A stretch of 7,151 nt of DNA from Porphyromonadaceae bacterium UBA4702. GTDB taxonomy: Bacteria; Bacteroidota; Bacteroidia; Bacteroidales; Muribaculaceae. Location of the stretch: contig DHKE01000049.1 in the NCBI GenBank assembly GCA_002404675.1, positions 1 to 7,151 on the forward strand. Direction: 5' to 3'. Numbering within the stretch: position 1 is the first letter of the stretch; every line of letters begins with the position of its first letter. Shown one piece after another: positions 6,226-7,151 of the stretch. The translations under genes were made by a program, and so were the position numbers. A model generated the notes under the pieces. That model was not told the DNA's origin, did no database searches, and worked only from the letters and a program-made list of their open reading frames with translations.

Positions 6226-7151
6226 ATGACAATGGATGAGAAGCTGATAATATACCAGGTGTTCCCGAGAATACTGACCAATGACAATGCCGCGTGCGTC
6301 CCGTCGGGGACATACCGGCAGAACGGCAGCGGCAAGATGAATGATTTCACAGACGAACTGCTGGGGTCGATACGGGCGTTGGGCGCGAATTGCGTATGGT
6401 ACACCGGGATAATCGAACACGCCACCAAGACGGCTTTCCAGGGCATACCGGCTGGCAACCCTCACATTGTCAAGGGGGAAGCAGGCTCGCCGTATGCCAT
6501 ACGCGACTATTATGACGTTGACCCGGCTCTAGCCGTCGATGTAGATAGGCGCATGGCAGAGTTCGAGGCGTTGGTGGCTCGTACACACAGTGCCGGCATG
6601 AAGGTGCTCGTCGATTTCGTGCCAAACCACACGGCGCGTGTCTACCGGTCAGACTGCGCCCCTCGCGGCGTGCGTGACTTCGGCTCGCAGGACGACACTA
6701 CACTGTCCTTTTCGCCGCGCAACAACTATTATTACATTACCAACCAGCAGTTTGCGCCTTCGATTGACCTGGGCAGCGGCGCGGATGCCTACCGCGAATT
6801 TCCCGCCAAGGCTACGGGCAACGACTGCTTCACGGCTTTCTGCTCGGAATATGACTGGTATGAGACCGCAAAACTGAACTACGGACATGACTATGCCTCG
6901 GGAACTGACCATTTCGACCCGATACCGCCGACATGGCTGCAGATGCGCGACATTCTGCTGCACTGGGCGGCAAAAGGCGTTGACGGCTTCCGCTGCGACA
7001 TGGTGTTCATGGTGCCGCAAGCGTTCTGGCACTGGGCGATACGCGAGGTAAAGGCGAAATTTCCGGACATCATTTTCATCGGCGAGATATATGACGTAGG
7101 GCTATACCGCTCGTTCTTAGACTATTGCGGCTTCGACTACCTGTACGACAA
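6226..7151 (+). CDS. GH13 alpha-amylase-family glycoside hydrolase (3' end outside the window)
   Basis: An open frame of 308 codons plus 2 nt runs off the right edge. It begins MTMDEKLIIYQVFPR, the usual first strand of a GH13 (beta/alpha)8 barrel, so the enzyme should hydrolyse or rearrange alpha-glucans or malto-oligosaccharides. Conserved region I is DFVPNH (130-135). Region II is GFRCD with the predicted nucleophile Asp258. Region III is IGEIYD with the predicted acid/base Glu287. Region IV, with the transition-state Asp, lies beyond the window. About 120 residues separate regions I and II, a sizeable domain B containing NNYYYI and FAPSIDLG. No signal peptide is visible, so it is probably cytoplasmic, unlike SusG-type surface amylases. 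ATG 6226 and ATG 6232 are both possible starts; neither has a strong ribosome-binding site. It lies 6 nt after the patatin-like gene. Its subfamily and exact specificity are not resolved. Confidence 0.93.
   Translation, partial: MTMDEKLIIYQVFPRILTNDNAACVPSGTYRQNGSGKMNDFTDELLGSIRALGANCVWYTGIIEHATKTAFQGIPAGNPHIVKGEAGSPYAIRDYYDVDPALAVDVDRRMAEFEALVARTHSAGMKVLVDFVPNHTARVYRSDCAPRGVRDFGSQDDTTLSFSPRNNYYYITNQQFAPSIDLGSGADAYREFPAKATGNDCFTAFCSEYDWYETAKLNYGHDYASGTDHFDPIPPTWLQMRDILLHWAAKGVDGFRCDMVFMVPQAFWHWAIREVKAKFPDIIFIGEIYDVGLYRSFLDYCGFDYLYD

Noticed and set aside
1..7151. CRISPR array, tRNA or rRNA genes, insertion sequence, defence or toxin-antitoxin system
   Set aside because: Reading both strands showed no spaced direct repeats, tRNA-like cloverleaf, transposase, terminal inverted repeats or known defence proteins. 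The window is made of housekeeping, surface and metabolic genes.

Overview
The window looks like chromosomal DNA from a member of the Bacteroidota, most likely order Bacteroidales. A Muribaculaceae-like gut bacterium is my best guess, but this is inference. The evidence is: matches to the Bacteroidota promoter consensus (TTTG, about 19 bp, TAnnTTTG); A-rich leaders without Shine-Dalgarno sites; a modular secreted protein with cleaved-adhesin-like and PKD domains, ending in a YNLQG...GIYIIGGKK element like those of Bacteroidota exoproteins; and a DUF4491-like small membrane protein. Coding DNA is GC-rich and the main promoter region is AT-rich.

Layout. (1) 1-1523 (+): the 3' part, about 60%, of a clpC-type AAA+ unfoldase gene, running in from the left edge. 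(2) 1545-1585: a strong hairpin, probably a two-way terminator between convergent genes. (3) 2447-1600 (-): a two-gene set for small membrane proteins, a GtrA-family protein followed 20 bp later by a DUF4491-like protein. (4) 2448-2709: a divergent intergenic region with a good promoter for the rightward gene, a weaker -7 element for the leftward pair and a 14-bp perfect palindrome. (5) 2710-5265 (+): an 851-residue secreted multidomain protein without a recognisable enzyme domain. (6) 5287-5320: a terminator-like hairpin. (7) 5401-6219 (+): a cytoplasmic patatin-like lipid acyl hydrolase. (8) 6226-7151 (+): 6 nt further on, the first 308 codons of a GH13 alpha-amylase-family enzyme, running off the right edge.

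How it fits together. There are probably four transcription units: clpC; gtrA-DUF4491; the exoprotein alone; and patatin plus amylase. ClpC serves protein quality control with ClpP. The exoprotein probably acts at the cell surface, in adhesion or glycan binding. The patatin-amylase pair is probably co-transcribed, but the two enzymes have no obvious shared substrate. I see no mobile element, CRISPR array, tRNA, rRNA or defence locus. I do not find a convincing new multi-gene system; the most unusual items are the exoprotein with its palindromic upstream site and the patatin-GH13 pairing.
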